A DNA stretch of 64,000 nt from Scatolibacter rhodanostii (GTDB taxonomy: Bacteria; Bacillota; Clostridia; Oscillospirales; Acutalibacteraceae). Shown here one piece after another: positions 17,545 to 26,533 of this stretch; the first letter of the stretch is position 1, and each line of letters begins with the position of its first letter. The notes below the pieces were generated by a model, which worked only from the letters and a program-made list of their open reading frames with translations, made no database searches and was not told where the DNA came from. A program made the position numbers and the translations under genes. The stretch is from positions 310,001 to 374,000 of the forward strand of contig NZ_FZLO01000001.1 of the NCBI RefSeq assembly GCF_900197595.1, given 5' to 3'.

Positions 17545-18933
17545 TTAGCAATCAATGACAGCACGAATAATCATAACGTCATTGGCTGAACTTATAGTAT
17601 ATTTACCGCTGTAGCGGCTAATAATCGTATCGGTATTACTGAGCGAAAGCAAATACTCATTTTCTGGTTTGTCTTTCATCAATAAGGCAGTGACTTCAGA
17701 AATCTTTTTCCCTTTTATAGTATTCAAATAAATCTCTTGTAGAGAATGCGGAATCTTTTTGATTTGTGTTATATCGAACGGCTTTGAAAACAACTTGCTT
17801 TTATTCTCTTTCGTATTATTAGAAACGGGTATACTGCTAGAAAAAACAGTTTCTAAAATAACATGTTCTTTAGTAGAAGAAAGAGTAAAAGAAACTTTTT
17901 TGTCGCCTTGATAAGCAGCAGCCTGTTGGCACGAAACGTGTAAAATTTCATCTGTCATGAGACAAATTTCGGCAATGCTCATTTTACAGGCAGAAGAAAG
18001 TACAGATTGACTTTCAAACAGAATTCCACCTTGCTCAGCTAAAGAAGCGTTTGAAGCAATGACAGCATTAAGATATGGATTTTCATCGTAGTGATTTAAA
18101 AGCACGGTATATTCCAAATTTTTTCTTTGAGAAGCAATAAAATCAGGCACACTTTTAGTATCTTGATTAACAATCATATCCGAAATGGTATGAAATAAAT
18201 AGTTATAAGCTTTTTTTATCTGCTCTAGCTCATGAATTGAAGTCATAGAAGAAGCAATTCGTCGAGATTCTGTGTCTAGCAGCGTGTAATAGGCTTCATC
18301 CTCTTCGCTGTGCTCTTTAAATTTGGCAGCATAACAAACTGAACGAACAATAAAAATAGTGAACAAATAGAAGAGGCAAGCAAAAAGCAAGCGTCCTGAC
18401 CAAATATGGGCGCGAAAAATAAAGTCTAAATACCCCTGCACAAAGATGATAGGCAGTATTTGTAATAAAATAATGCCTATACAGAAGGGCGAAGCATTTC
18501 GGCCACTAAAATAATGAAAATACTGATGAAAAGAAAGTCCGATGACAAGAGAAAACAAAAGATAAAAGCCAACAGGAAATAGCAAGCCCAAGGCTGAAAA
18601 AGAGGGCGAGAGAGTGCCTAGCAAAAACTCTGCCGTAAAATTGGCAAAAAAATAGTTGCTCATACATAATACGCCTAAAAAGAGTTTCTGCAGAACATTG
18701 TTGGGTGAAAGGATAAAAGAAGCAGCCAGTAAAATCAAGATATTTGAAAGAACAGAAAAATGGGCAGAAAGCAAAGCATAATCTGCAAATCGAGCAAGAA
18801 TCGCATAGGGTATAAAAGAAAGTATAAAACAGAGAAAAGCGCTCAACAGAGTAACACCTAAATTGAATTTCTCATCCAGAAGAAAAACAAAAAATAAAGT
18901 GTTCACTAAAAAAATAATACTGAGAGGTATCAT
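17545..18933 (-). CDS. Membrane protein with GHKL-kinase-like C-terminal region
   Basis: The 462-residue product has seven to eight hydrophobic segments in the first 205 residues, then a cytoplasmic part. A helical stretch (about 210-275) and the segment ENPYLNAVIASNASLAEQG recall the N-box neighbourhood of AgrC/GHKL-type sensor kinases. No clear phosphoacceptor histidine or glycine-rich G boxes are seen, and the end (about 330-462) is divergent. It may be a degenerate sensor. No response regulator is adjacent; the NahK-like gene follows after 13 nt and is probably co-transcribed. Confidence 0.6.
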   Translation of the reverse strand: MIPLSIIFLVNTLFFVFLLDEKFNLGVTLLSAFLCFILSFIPYAILARFADYALLSAHFSVLSNILILLAASFILSPNNVLQKLFLGVLCMSNYFFANFTAEFLLGTLSPSFSALGLLFPVGFYLLFSLVIGLSFHQYFHYFSGRNASPFCIGIILLQILPIIFVQGYLDFIFRAHIWSGRLLFACLFYLFTIFIVRSVCYAAKFKEHSEEDEAYYTLLDTESRRIASSMTSIHELEQIKKAYNYLFHTISDMIVNQDTKSVPDFIASQRKNLEYTVLLNHYDENPYLNAVIASNASLAEQGGILFESQSVLSSACKMSIAEICLMTDEILHVSCQQAAAYQGDKKVSFTLSSTKEHVILETVFSSSIPVSNNTKENKSKLFSKPFDITQIKKIPHSLQEIYLNTIKGKKISEVTALLMKDKPENEYLLSLSNTDTIISRYSGKYTISSANDVMIIRAVIDC

Positions 18934-19275
18934 GAGGATAATCTCCTATTCGAAAGTTTGTATAAAGTATATTAAAAACACAAAATAATAACAAAGAAAA
19001 TAAAAAGCTCTTCGTTTTTAGTAGATTACGTAGAATAATTTACTGTTTATTAGAATTTATGCACAAAAAAATTCATTTTGTAGTCAAGTAAAGTTATTAT
19101 AGCATATTTTTTAAAAGGTTACAAACTTATTATCCTCATAAAATCAAATTTTAAATTAAAAAAAAATTAGTTGCTGAACAAAAATTGTAAGATATTTTTA
19201 AATATTATGTGGTGGTTTTGTAAAGAAAGCTACAGTAAAATCTAACATAAGAATATAAAAAAGAGGAAGTAATGA
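18934..19275. other. Divergent intergenic region, GHKL-like / DUF4097 genes
   Basis: Strongly AT-rich with runs of A and T. It must hold promoters in both directions, but no clear -35/-10 pair stands out and no ORF, repeat or riboswitch is seen. An AGAGGAAG ribosome binding site precedes the plus-strand gene. Confidence 0.5.
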
Positions 19276-20301
19276 ATGAAAAGAGCAGTCTTTTTTAAGA
19301 TATTAGCGATAGTATTATCTGTAATAGCCGCTATAGTATTAGGTATCATTTTATTTAAAAACAACGTCGAGGCTATCTTTAAAAATGAGGAGAGTGAAGA
19401 TATGAATTTTACGTATGAATATGAACTCAAAACCAACTCATTAGATTTTTTGAATGTAGACTGGAGAAGTGGAAGCATAGAACTTATTCCGGTAGATGTA
19501 CCTGAGCCAGCGCAAAGTGACGAGGAATCTCCTCCTGATTTTTCAGTGCATATTTTTGAGAAATCGAACCGTAAACTCTCAGAAGAAGAACAGGTACAGG
19601 CAACTCTCCAAAATGGAGGTTTAGAAATCAGCTGGAAACAAAAGAAGAAATTACTTCCCTTTTTAAATTTTGATTTAGGCTTTGATTTCACCCAAAAAAA
19701 TATCCAAGTTGAAATTCCTCGTTATGTTTATAATAGTATGAACGAAATTAATTGTGAAAATGTTTCTGGCAAAATATTAATATACGATATCTCTCCTGAT
19801 AAGCTAAAGGCAGAAACTGTTTCCGGAAATCTCAATATCCATCAAATAGAAAGCAATAGAATTATGCTTTCTTCGGTTTCAGGTGAAGTTCACGCAGAGG
19901 GGTTAAGAGCAGAAGAAGTAGAACTTTCAGCCACTTCCGGCAAAATTTCAGCAGAAGATATTTCCGTTACTCATTTAAATGCAGAAGGAGTTTCTTCTCT
20001 TGTTCATCTTCAGGGGAAAATAAAAAACATAAATGCTAGCACGATTTCAGGAGAAATTCGAATAGAATCTGAGCTCTGTCCTGAAGAAAGTGACTTAGAA
20101 ACGGTATCGGGTGCTATATCATTGGCTATTCCGAAAAACTCAGCATTCACAGCAAGTTATGAAAGTGTATCAGGACGATTTAACAGTGATTTTTCAGGTC
20201 GATATGAAGAAGAAAGCCAATTTATTGTGGGTGGGGGTTCTGCGAGTTTTGCCTTTAGCACGATTTCAGGAAATATAAAGCTCTATGGCCTTTCTTCGTA
20301 A
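19276..20301 (+). CDS. DUF4097 family beta-strand repeat protein, membrane-anchored
   Basis: The 341-residue protein has an N-terminal transmembrane anchor (about 7-28) followed by an extracytoplasmic domain with repeated short strands ending in a V/I-S-G-x-I/L pattern (ENVSGKI, ETVSGNL, SSVSGEV, SATSGKI, STISGEI, ETVSGAI, STISGNI), which is the DUF4097 beta-helix signature. Such proteins often accompany PadR/DUF1700 genes and respond to envelope stress; neither accompanies it here. Charged residues in a loop at about 75-95 (Glu/Pro-rich) separate the first strands. Role unknown. Confidence 0.82.
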   Translation: MKRAVFFKILAIVLSVIAAIVLGIILFKNNVEAIFKNEESEDMNFTYEYELKTNSLDFLNVDWRSGSIELIPVDVPEPAQSDEESPPDFSVHIFEKSNRKLSEEEQVQATLQNGGLEISWKQKKKLLPFLNFDLGFDFTQKNIQVEIPRYVYNSMNEINCENVSGKILIYDISPDKLKAETVSGNLNIHQIESNRIMLSSVSGEVHAEGLRAEEVELSATSGKISAEDISVTHLNAEGVSSLVHLQGKIKNINASTISGEIRIESELCPEESDLETVSGAISLAIPKNSAFTASYESVSGRFNSDFSGRYEEESQFIVGGGSASFAFSTISGNIKLYGLSS

Positions 20302-20370
20302 CGGCTAACTTGGCTTTTAAGTTTAAATTTGGTACAGGTAGATTGTGTCTATCGCAAAGAAACAGTAACA

Positions 20371-20416
20371 AAAAAGATTAGAGACAGAAGTGTGACGCTT
20401 CAGCTCTAATCTTTTT
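20371..20416 (+). terminator. Terminator of the DUF4097 gene
   Basis: A perfect 13-bp stem (AAAAAGATTAGAG and complement) with a 20-nt loop that can form GAAG/CTTC inside; the right arm ends in TTTTT. Confidence 0.85.
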
Positions 20417-20554
20417 ATTAGTTTTTATACAGTATATGAAATTAAGCGAGAGAAAAGCAAAGCATAAAGAGCCAAATTAAGTCTATAAACAAGTGTGATA
20501 TATGACAAATGCCTCAACACTATATTGTCAAAAATATGTATTAGCACATATTAA

Positions 20555-20590
20555 AAAGGGAGCACAGTCTATATTAGACGTGCTCCCTTT
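20555..20590 (-). terminator. Terminator of the foldase lipoprotein gene
   Basis: AAAGGGAGCAC pairs with GTGCTCCCTTT and is extended by an inner GTCTA/TAGAC stem. The minus-strand read-out continues into TTTTTAA. Confidence 0.88.
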
Positions 20591-20611
20591 CAATCTTGTT
20601 ATTAATTGATT

Positions 20612-21739
20612 TTATGATTCAGAAGAACTGCTGCTTTCAGTAGAAGATTCTACTGCTGATGTTCCGTTTTTGCCATCAGAGGGGAAGAACTTGGTGAGAG
20701 ATTGTGAGTTTACGGCAGAGTCATTCATTTCAATGCCCTCAAGTTTTGCAGATTCTTCTTTGACACTAGCAGCAAATTCCTCCCATTTCATATCAGAGAG
20801 AGTATTGCTGCGAGTACTTTCTGTTGTCAACATTTCGTTGACTTTTTCAGCAATCGGGATTCTTTTTGCTAAAACAAAGGTGCTGGTGGTACTTTCGATA
20901 ACACTTACTTCATTATCAGAGAGTGTGAGAACTGTTTCTGGAACAGTGCCGCTGGCACTAGCGGATATTTTACTGGTGGAGGTATTATAGGTGCTGTTCT
21001 CAATATCATTTGCTTTTTGGTATTTTTCTGCAGCTTCGGTGACGGTCATTTTGCCAGCTTTAATTTGCTCTGCATAGTCATCAAGCTGAGTTTTAAGTTC
21101 GCTCTTAGCGTCTTCATCAATTTCTGTGGCTGTACTTGTAGAAGATTCGTCTGTGCTTTCTTTTGCTTTGGTTGGAATGGTGACAGTGAAATATTCATAA
21201 CTGTAATAGTTGTCGGTATAATAATCAGAAAGTTCTTGGTCTGAGACAGCTTTTTCGCCGCCTGCGCCATACAAAGCGTTAAAGACAGCCGATTGTTTCA
21301 AAGAAAAGTCAGTATAAGCCAGCTGGAAGGATTCTTTTGAAATACCGAAACTCTCCATGCTTGTACTATAGTAGCTCCACATAGATTCAGTGTAGGATTC
21401 CATTTGGGTAACATCTTCTTCATTTAGAGAAAGTCCCATTTCGCTGAATTTGTCATTAATATAGAAGAACGAACGAACACTCTCTTCAGCGGTATTGCGA
21501 ATCCAAGTTTCCGCTTTAACGCCGTCAATTTCGCTTTTTAAGACTTCTTGGTCAGAAGAAACTTTCGTGCGTGCTGTGCTCGCTGCTGAATTCAAATAGT
21601 AAATGTAACCGCCTGTAGGAAGTGTTAAATCACCTTTCTTGGCTGCCCACAAATTTTTCTCGCTGTAGCAACCTGCAAGCGAAAAAAGAACAAATAAAAG
21701 GGCAACTGGGGCAGTGAACTTTCTCATGAAACTTCTCAT
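20612..21739 (-). CDS. Lipoprotein of the SurA/PrsA foldase type
   Basis: The 375-residue protein starts with a lipoprotein signal peptide; lipobox LAGC puts Cys at about residue 24. A long helical domain (about 50-200, SurA N-like) and a Ser/Thr-rich linker follow, then a region with ELKTQLDDYAEQIKAGKMTVTEAAEKYQ typical of PrsA/SurA peptidyl-prolyl isomerases. The parvulin active site itself is not obvious, so it may be a chaperone without isomerase activity. The C-terminal tail is Ser-rich. It lies downstream of mfd and pth on the same strand, an order common in Clostridia. Confidence 0.75.
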   Translation of the reverse strand: MRSFMRKFTAPVALLFVLFSLAGCYSEKNLWAAKKGDLTLPTGGYIYYLNSAASTARTKVSSDQEVLKSEIDGVKAETWIRNTAEESVRSFFYINDKFSEMGLSLNEEDVTQMESYTESMWSYYSTSMESFGISKESFQLAYTDFSLKQSAVFNALYGAGGEKAVSDQELSDYYTDNYYSYEYFTVTIPTKAKESTDESSTSTATEIDEDAKSELKTQLDDYAEQIKAGKMTVTEAAEKYQKANDIENSTYNTSTSKISASASGTVPETVLTLSDNEVSVIESTTSTFVLAKRIPIAEKVNEMLTTESTRSNTLSDMKWEEFAASVKEESAKLEGIEMNDSAVNSQSLTKFFPSDGKNGTSAVESSTESSSSSES

Positions 21740-21923
21740 TTTTTATCAAGCCTTTCGATTCAAAAATCTTTGATGAATGTTATATTTATAGAATAGTTGC
21801 CTTAAGTTTATCGGTTTTTCTAAACCATAAGACTTGTCCTATTATACCGAATGAAGATGAATTTGTCCACCGATACACCCAAAATATCACGAATATTTTC
21901 CTAAATATGGTCAAAATATGGGT

Positions 21924-24900
21924 TTAAGCGGAATGGGCCGTACTCTCTTTCATGATTTTCAGTGCTGCCGATAGCGCATCAAGTGGTGAATCAGAACCAA
22001 GTTTAATGCTGATATAAGGACGGCTGCCGGCACTGAGAAGCACGCGGCCTTTCATTGTGCTGACCAAGTCCGACATTTGTTTCATATCTATTTTCTTTTT
22101 ATAAAGCAGCAGAACAGGGCCTTGCTGCTTGATTTCATCAATGCCAAGCTGTGAAGCAGTGTTGCGCAAAAGGGCAACATCAATCAAGCCTTGTACAGAA
22201 GCAGGCGGCTCGCCAAAGCGGTCGATTAGCTCGTCAGTAACATCAAGAGCATCTTCTTCATTTTTAACATTGGCAATTTTTCGGTAAATATCAAGTCTCA
22301 AATTCGTGCTGTCAATATACTTTTCAGGAATATGCGCTTGTACCTGCATATCGACAATACAATCCTCTTCAATTGGGGTAGGTTCCTCGCCCTTCATGAT
22401 GCTGATGGCTTCATTAAGTAGCTTGATATACATATCATAACCGACGGTTTCCATGTGTCCGTGTTGTTCGCCGCCCAGCACGTTGCCGGCTCCTCGAATT
22501 TCAAGGTCACGCATGGCAATTTTAAAACCGGAGCCAAATTCGGTGAATTCACGGATGGCCGAAAGACGTTTCTGTGAAATTTCGGTTAAAGCCTTATTTT
22601 TGGTATAGGTCAAATAGGCATAGGCACGGCGGTTACTTCTGCCCACACGCCCACGAATTTGGTGAAGCTGTGAAAGCCCCATGTGGTCGGCATTTTCGAT
22701 AATTAGCGTGTTGGCATTAGAGACATCGACGCCTGTTTCAATAATGGTGGTGCAAACGAGAACATCAATTTCGTGTTCTAACAGCTTGCGCCAGACTTCA
22801 CTTAAGTCTTCTTCGTTCATTTTACCGTGGCCGACTCCAATGCGTGCATCAGGAACAGCACTTTGGATTCTGGCAGCAGTTCTTTGGATGGAAGCGACAT
22901 CGTTATGCAAAAAATAAACTTGACCGCCTCTACGCAGTTCACGGCGAATGGCATCATAAATCACACCGTCATCATGCTCCATGACATAGGTTTGTACAGG
23001 GTGGCGGTCGTGCGGAGCTTCTTCAATGACAGACATATCACGAATACCGGATAAAGCCATGTTGAGCGTGCGGGGGATAGGGGTAGCTGACAAAGTAAGA
23101 ATATCGGCAGATTTGCTGACAGATTTTAGCTTTTCTTTCTGCGCGACACCAAAACGCTGTTCTTCATCAATGATAACCAATCCTAAATCATTAAAAAGCA
23201 CATCTTTAGAGACTAGGCGATGTGTGCCAACAACAATGTCAGCAGAACCGCTGTGAACTTTCTTTAAGATTTCAGTTTGTTGTTTTGGCGTGCGAAAGCG
23301 TGACAGCAGTTCAATATCAATAGGGAATCCTTCAAAACGCTTGAGTAGAGTTTGATAATGCTGCCATGCCAAAATAGTAGTTGGTACAAGCAGAGCACAC
23401 TGTTTGCCTGCTGTAACACATTTGAAGGCGGCCCTCAGCGCCACTTCGGTTTTGCCGAATCCGACGTCGCCGCAAAGTAGACGATCCATAGGCGTTCTGC
23501 GTTCCATATCGTCTTTAATTTCATTGATACAGCGCAGCTGATCATCGGTTTCGTTAAATTCAAAGCGGGCTTCAAAATCTCGCTGCCATTCTGTGTCTTC
23601 TGGAAAAGCAAATCCTTTCAGCTTCATGCGTTGGGCATAAAGTTCAATTAATTCTTTAGCGATGTCTTTAACAGCAGCACGCACACGGGTTTTGGTTTTC
23701 TGCCATTCTGTACCGCCTAACCGACTTAGTTTAATGCCAGAATCCTCTCGGGGACCAATATATTTTGAAACCAAGTCGAGTTGCGTAACAGGAACATAGA
23801 GTGTGTCGCTTTTAGCATAACGCACTTTAATATAATCTTTTACAATGCCGTTCATTTCAATTTTATTGATGCCGTCAAAAATACCAATACCGTGTGAGGT
23901 GTGCACGACATAATCACCAGGTGTTAAATCAGATAACCCTGCAATTTCTTTGGTGTTTTTATCTTTCTTTTTCGCCGTAGTTTTTTTCACTTTACCGGTA
24001 GAAATTCTCCCGTGCGTAATTAAAGCAAAGTCGCAGGTAGGAAATTCAAATCCGGCAGAAAGGGAACCCGCTGTCACGGTGACAGTACCTTTAGCAGTGG
24101 TTGTGGGGTTTTCAATATAAGAAGCAGGTAGTCCTGCTTTTTTTAAATCATCGGCCACCGTTTTAGCGGCTTTTTCTGTTCCCGCCAGTACCAAACAGGC
24201 ACGTTTTTGGTGCAGAAGTGCTTGCAAATCTTCCTCTAAAATTTGCATACCGCCGCTCCAAGGAGAAAGCTGGCGAGCTGTCACGTTAACAAGCGTTCTG
24301 GTGGGGACTTCGTAGGTGCCTCGCGCAAAAGTGTCCATGAAAATGCTGGGAATACGCTCTGCCATTTGTAGGGCATAATCCCAAGTTTCGGTATAAGTAT
24401 CTAAGTTTTTGCAGAGTACACCGTCTGACAGGTAGCTTTTAATATCTTCGCCCCATTGAAGCAGTGTGTTGCGCATCCGTTCTTTTAAGCGGCTTCCTTC
24501 CGAGAAAACAATGAAAGAGGAGTTGGCAAAATAATCAAAAAGTGTTGCAATTTCCGGATAAATGAGAGAAATGAATTTGTCGGTAGAACCAAGATAAACG
24601 CCATCTCTCAATTTCTGTGCTTCACTTTGCAAGATTTCTTTTGCTTTAACAGCGGCTTTCCCTCGCAAAGAAGCCGATAAGGTTTCGATCTTTTTGGCAG
24701 TGACAGACGGATTTTCAGAAATAACCTCTACACAGGGTGAAATGGTAAAGCTTTTTAAATGCTCGGTTCTTCGCTGCGAATCTAAGTCAAAATAGGCGAG
24801 GGAGTCAATTTCATCGCCCCAAAATTCAATACGAACAGGCGCTTCACTTCCCGGGGAATAAAAATCAATGATACCGCCACGATGGCTGAATTGTCCGAAC

Positions 24901-25403
24901 CCCTCAATTTTATCTTCACGCGTGTAACCACATTGCACCAGCGCATTAACGATGATTTCCGGCTTGGTTTCCTGTCCGGATTCAATGAGAATCATGCGTT
25001 TTTCAAGCTCTTTGGGTGGAATTGTATACTGTAAAGCTGCGTCAATGCAAGTAATAACGCAATCGCACTCACCTTTTTGCAACAGCGTGAGAACCTTGAG
25101 CCGCTCACGCTCATATTCGTGCGAAGTACCTGTCGTGTCACGCAGGCAAAAATCACGCAAAGGGAAGACGACCGAGCGAAGTCCCATAGCCGTCAAGTCT
25201 TCGTTGAAACGGTAAGATTCTGCCTCGTCAGCCGCAATCAGCAGAGCAGTTTGGCTTGTGTCTTGAGCGAGTGCAGCGACAAAGGCACATTTGTGAATGC
25301 CAGAAACGTTCGTCACAACAGCCGGCGTTTTATTTTGCCCAAAAGCCGAAAGCAGTTCTTTATATTCAGTTAGTTGATTGAGTGTGTGTTTGATAAATCT
25401 CAT
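21924..25403 (-). CDS. mfd: Transcription-repair coupling factor Mfd
   Basis: Full length at 1159 residues. Mfd displaces RNA polymerase stalled at DNA damage and recruits UvrA. The N-terminal UvrB-like module, the RNAP-interaction domain (GDYVVHTSHGIGIFDGI, about 480-500), the RecG-like translocase (Walker A LCGDVGFGKTEVALRAA, Walker B VIIDEEQRFG, SATPIPRTLNMAL) and the C-terminal TRCF domain are all present. It starts 10 nt after the pth stop codon and is surely co-transcribed with it. Confidence 0.98.
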   Translation of the reverse strand: MRFIKHTLNQLTEYKELLSAFGQNKTPAVVTNVSGIHKCAFVAALAQDTSQTALLIAADEAESYRFNEDLTAMGLRSVVFPLRDFCLRDTTGTSHEYERERLKVLTLLQKGECDCVITCIDAALQYTIPPKELEKRMILIESGQETKPEIIVNALVQCGYTREDKIEGFGQFSHRGGIIDFYSPGSEAPVRIEFWGDEIDSLAYFDLDSQRRTEHLKSFTISPCVEVISENPSVTAKKIETLSASLRGKAAVKAKEILQSEAQKLRDGVYLGSTDKFISLIYPEIATLFDYFANSSFIVFSEGSRLKERMRNTLLQWGEDIKSYLSDGVLCKNLDTYTETWDYALQMAERIPSIFMDTFARGTYEVPTRTLVNVTARQLSPWSGGMQILEEDLQALLHQKRACLVLAGTEKAAKTVADDLKKAGLPASYIENPTTTAKGTVTVTAGSLSAGFEFPTCDFALITHGRISTGKVKKTTAKKKDKNTKEIAGLSDLTPGDYVVHTSHGIGIFDGINKIEMNGIVKDYIKVRYAKSDTLYVPVTQLDLVSKYIGPREDSGIKLSRLGGTEWQKTKTRVRAAVKDIAKELIELYAQRMKLKGFAFPEDTEWQRDFEARFEFNETDDQLRCINEIKDDMERRTPMDRLLCGDVGFGKTEVALRAAFKCVTAGKQCALLVPTTILAWQHYQTLLKRFEGFPIDIELLSRFRTPKQQTEILKKVHSGSADIVVGTHRLVSKDVLFNDLGLVIIDEEQRFGVAQKEKLKSVSKSADILTLSATPIPRTLNMALSGIRDMSVIEEAPHDRHPVQTYVMEHDDGVIYDAIRRELRRGGQVYFLHNDVASIQRTAARIQSAVPDARIGVGHGKMNEEDLSEVWRKLLEHEIDVLVCTTIIETGVDVSNANTLIIENADHMGLSQLHQIRGRVGRSNRRAYAYLTYTKNKALTEISQKRLSAIREFTEFGSGFKIAMRDLEIRGAGNVLGGEQHGHMETVGYDMYIKLLNEAISIMKGEEPTPIEEDCIVDMQVQAHIPEKYIDSTNLRLDIYRKIANVKNEEDALDVTDELIDRFGEPPASVQGLIDVALLRNTASQLGIDEIKQQGPVLLLYKKKIDMKQMSDLVSTMKGRVLLSAGSRPYISIKLGSDSPLDALSAALKIMKESTAHSA

Positions 25404-25413
25404 AGTATCCTCA

Positions 25414-26022
25414 TTATTTCTGATTATAAACAGACATGGCTTGATCTATGTCACCGTTTACCATAAGTTCTGCGGCTTTAACCGTGTTCTTGGCGGCTGA
25501 TTCCATCTCTTTGCGTTCCGCAGTCGTAAAACGAGAAAGTACCCAAGCGGCCAAATCATATTCAGGGTGCGGTTTGGCGCCCACTCCGATTTTAATGCGG
25601 GGAAAATTATCTTTTCCACTTAAATAAATGATATTTTTGATGCCGTTATGCCCGCCGTCGCTTCCTTTTCGGCGAATTCTTATTTTGCCCGGTTCAAGCG
25701 AAATATCATCAAACAGAATCAGTACGTTTTCAGGCGGCAATTTATAAAAATTCATGGCCTCTATAACAGATTGTCCGCTAAGATTCATAAAGGTAGAAGG
25801 TTTGAGCAGCAACACTCTTTTATCTGCCATACGACATTCGCCGCAGAGACCTTTAAATTTGATTCTAGAGATAGTTGCGCTATGTTGAGCGGCTATTTCG
25901 TCAATGGCGATAAAACCGGCATTGTGACGAGTGTTTTCATATTCTTTGCCGGGGTTGCCTAGCCCAACAATCATATAATCAATTCCCGTTGATTTTATTT
26001 TGTCTTTAGTAAACGAAAACAT
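25414..26022 (-). CDS. pth: Peptidyl-tRNA hydrolase
   Basis: The 203-residue protein carries the Pth signature IVGLGNPGKEYENTRHNAGF with the catalytic His, LLKPSTFMNLSGQSV and GSDGGHNGIKNI. It releases tRNA from peptidyl-tRNA that drops off ribosomes. The ATG at 26022 is used because AGGAGAAGTT lies immediately before it; an in-frame extension to 26118 would read through a hairpin. A lead of about 15 residues (MFSFTKDKIKSTGID) precedes the core domain. It precedes mfd. Confidence 0.97.
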   Translation of the reverse strand: MFSFTKDKIKSTGIDYMIVGLGNPGKEYENTRHNAGFIAIDEIAAQHSATISRIKFKGLCGECRMADKRVLLLKPSTFMNLSGQSVIEAMNFYKLPPENVLILFDDISLEPGKIRIRRKGSDGGHNGIKNIIYLSGKDNFPRIKIGVGAKPHPEYDLAAWVLSRFTTAERKEMESAAKNTVKAAELMVNGDIDQAMSVYNQK

Positions 26023-26067
26023 AACTTCTCCTAACTGGAATAACTGAGATTTTCCGAACACGCCATA

Positions 26068-26103
26068 CAGACGGCATAAAAAGAAATGCCGCCTGATTTT
26101 TTC
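26068..26103 (+). terminator. Terminator-like hairpin upstream of pth
   Basis: CAGACGGCAT pairs with ATGCCGCCTG (one mismatch), followed on the plus strand by ATTTTTTC. No plus-strand gene ends here, so it would stop antisense transcription, or it is a structured part of the pth 5' leader on the minus strand. Confidence 0.5.
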
Positions 26104-26533
26104 AGAACATTCTAACAAGTATAATAAGCTATTATCGCACTGAAAGGGCTTTTTTTCAAGCTCTTTTTAATGGCGATGGAAATTTATCACAGCTCGGTAA
26201 GCTAATACCGAGATAAAACAAAAGGGAGTTACACATATCCCGTGAAGAATTCATGAAAGATATAAAATGCAGGAGATATCTTTTTCTATATTAATTGATG
26301 ATGGTTGAGAAGAATAGCGAAATAAAAAAACTAGGCAAAATCGTGCTAAAAAATCCTACTAAGTGATAAAAAATAAAAATTCTTTCTTCAAACTATAGCA
26401 TTTTAAGAGAATGTCTGTTATAATTTCACTATTAACCGGTTTTAGGCATAGGCATAAATATGTTTGTGAATCGGTTTAAACTGCTGTCAATACGGAATTA
26501 TCCGATTGCAAAATTTTTAGGAGGTTGTAAACA
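26104..26533. other. Divergent intergenic region, pth / ppdK
   Basis: About 430 nt without an ORF of note. It contains the ppdK promoter and, downstream of it, two copies of GGCATA at 26445-26456 and an imperfect pair AACCGGTTT/AATCGGTTT that may belong to the ppdK leader. Nothing matching a known riboswitch class was recognised. Confidence 0.5.
26416..26424 (+). promoter_or_regulatory. Extended -10 promoter of ppdK
   Basis: TGT followed by a perfect TATAAT gives an extended -10 element. No good -35 is seen at the right distance. Transcription from here leaves a leader of about 100 nt before the ppdK ATG. Confidence 0.6.

Larger units (their letters stand above)
20302..20611. other. Convergent intergenic region with two terminators
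   Basis: Between the convergent DUF4097 and foldase genes. Apart from the two terminators listed separately it holds only AT-rich sequence with no credible ORF. Confidence 0.6.

Noticed and set aside
26023-26118. N-terminal extension of Pth
   Set aside because: No similarity to Pth, covers a hairpin, and AGGAGAAGTT directly precedes the inner ATG at 26022.
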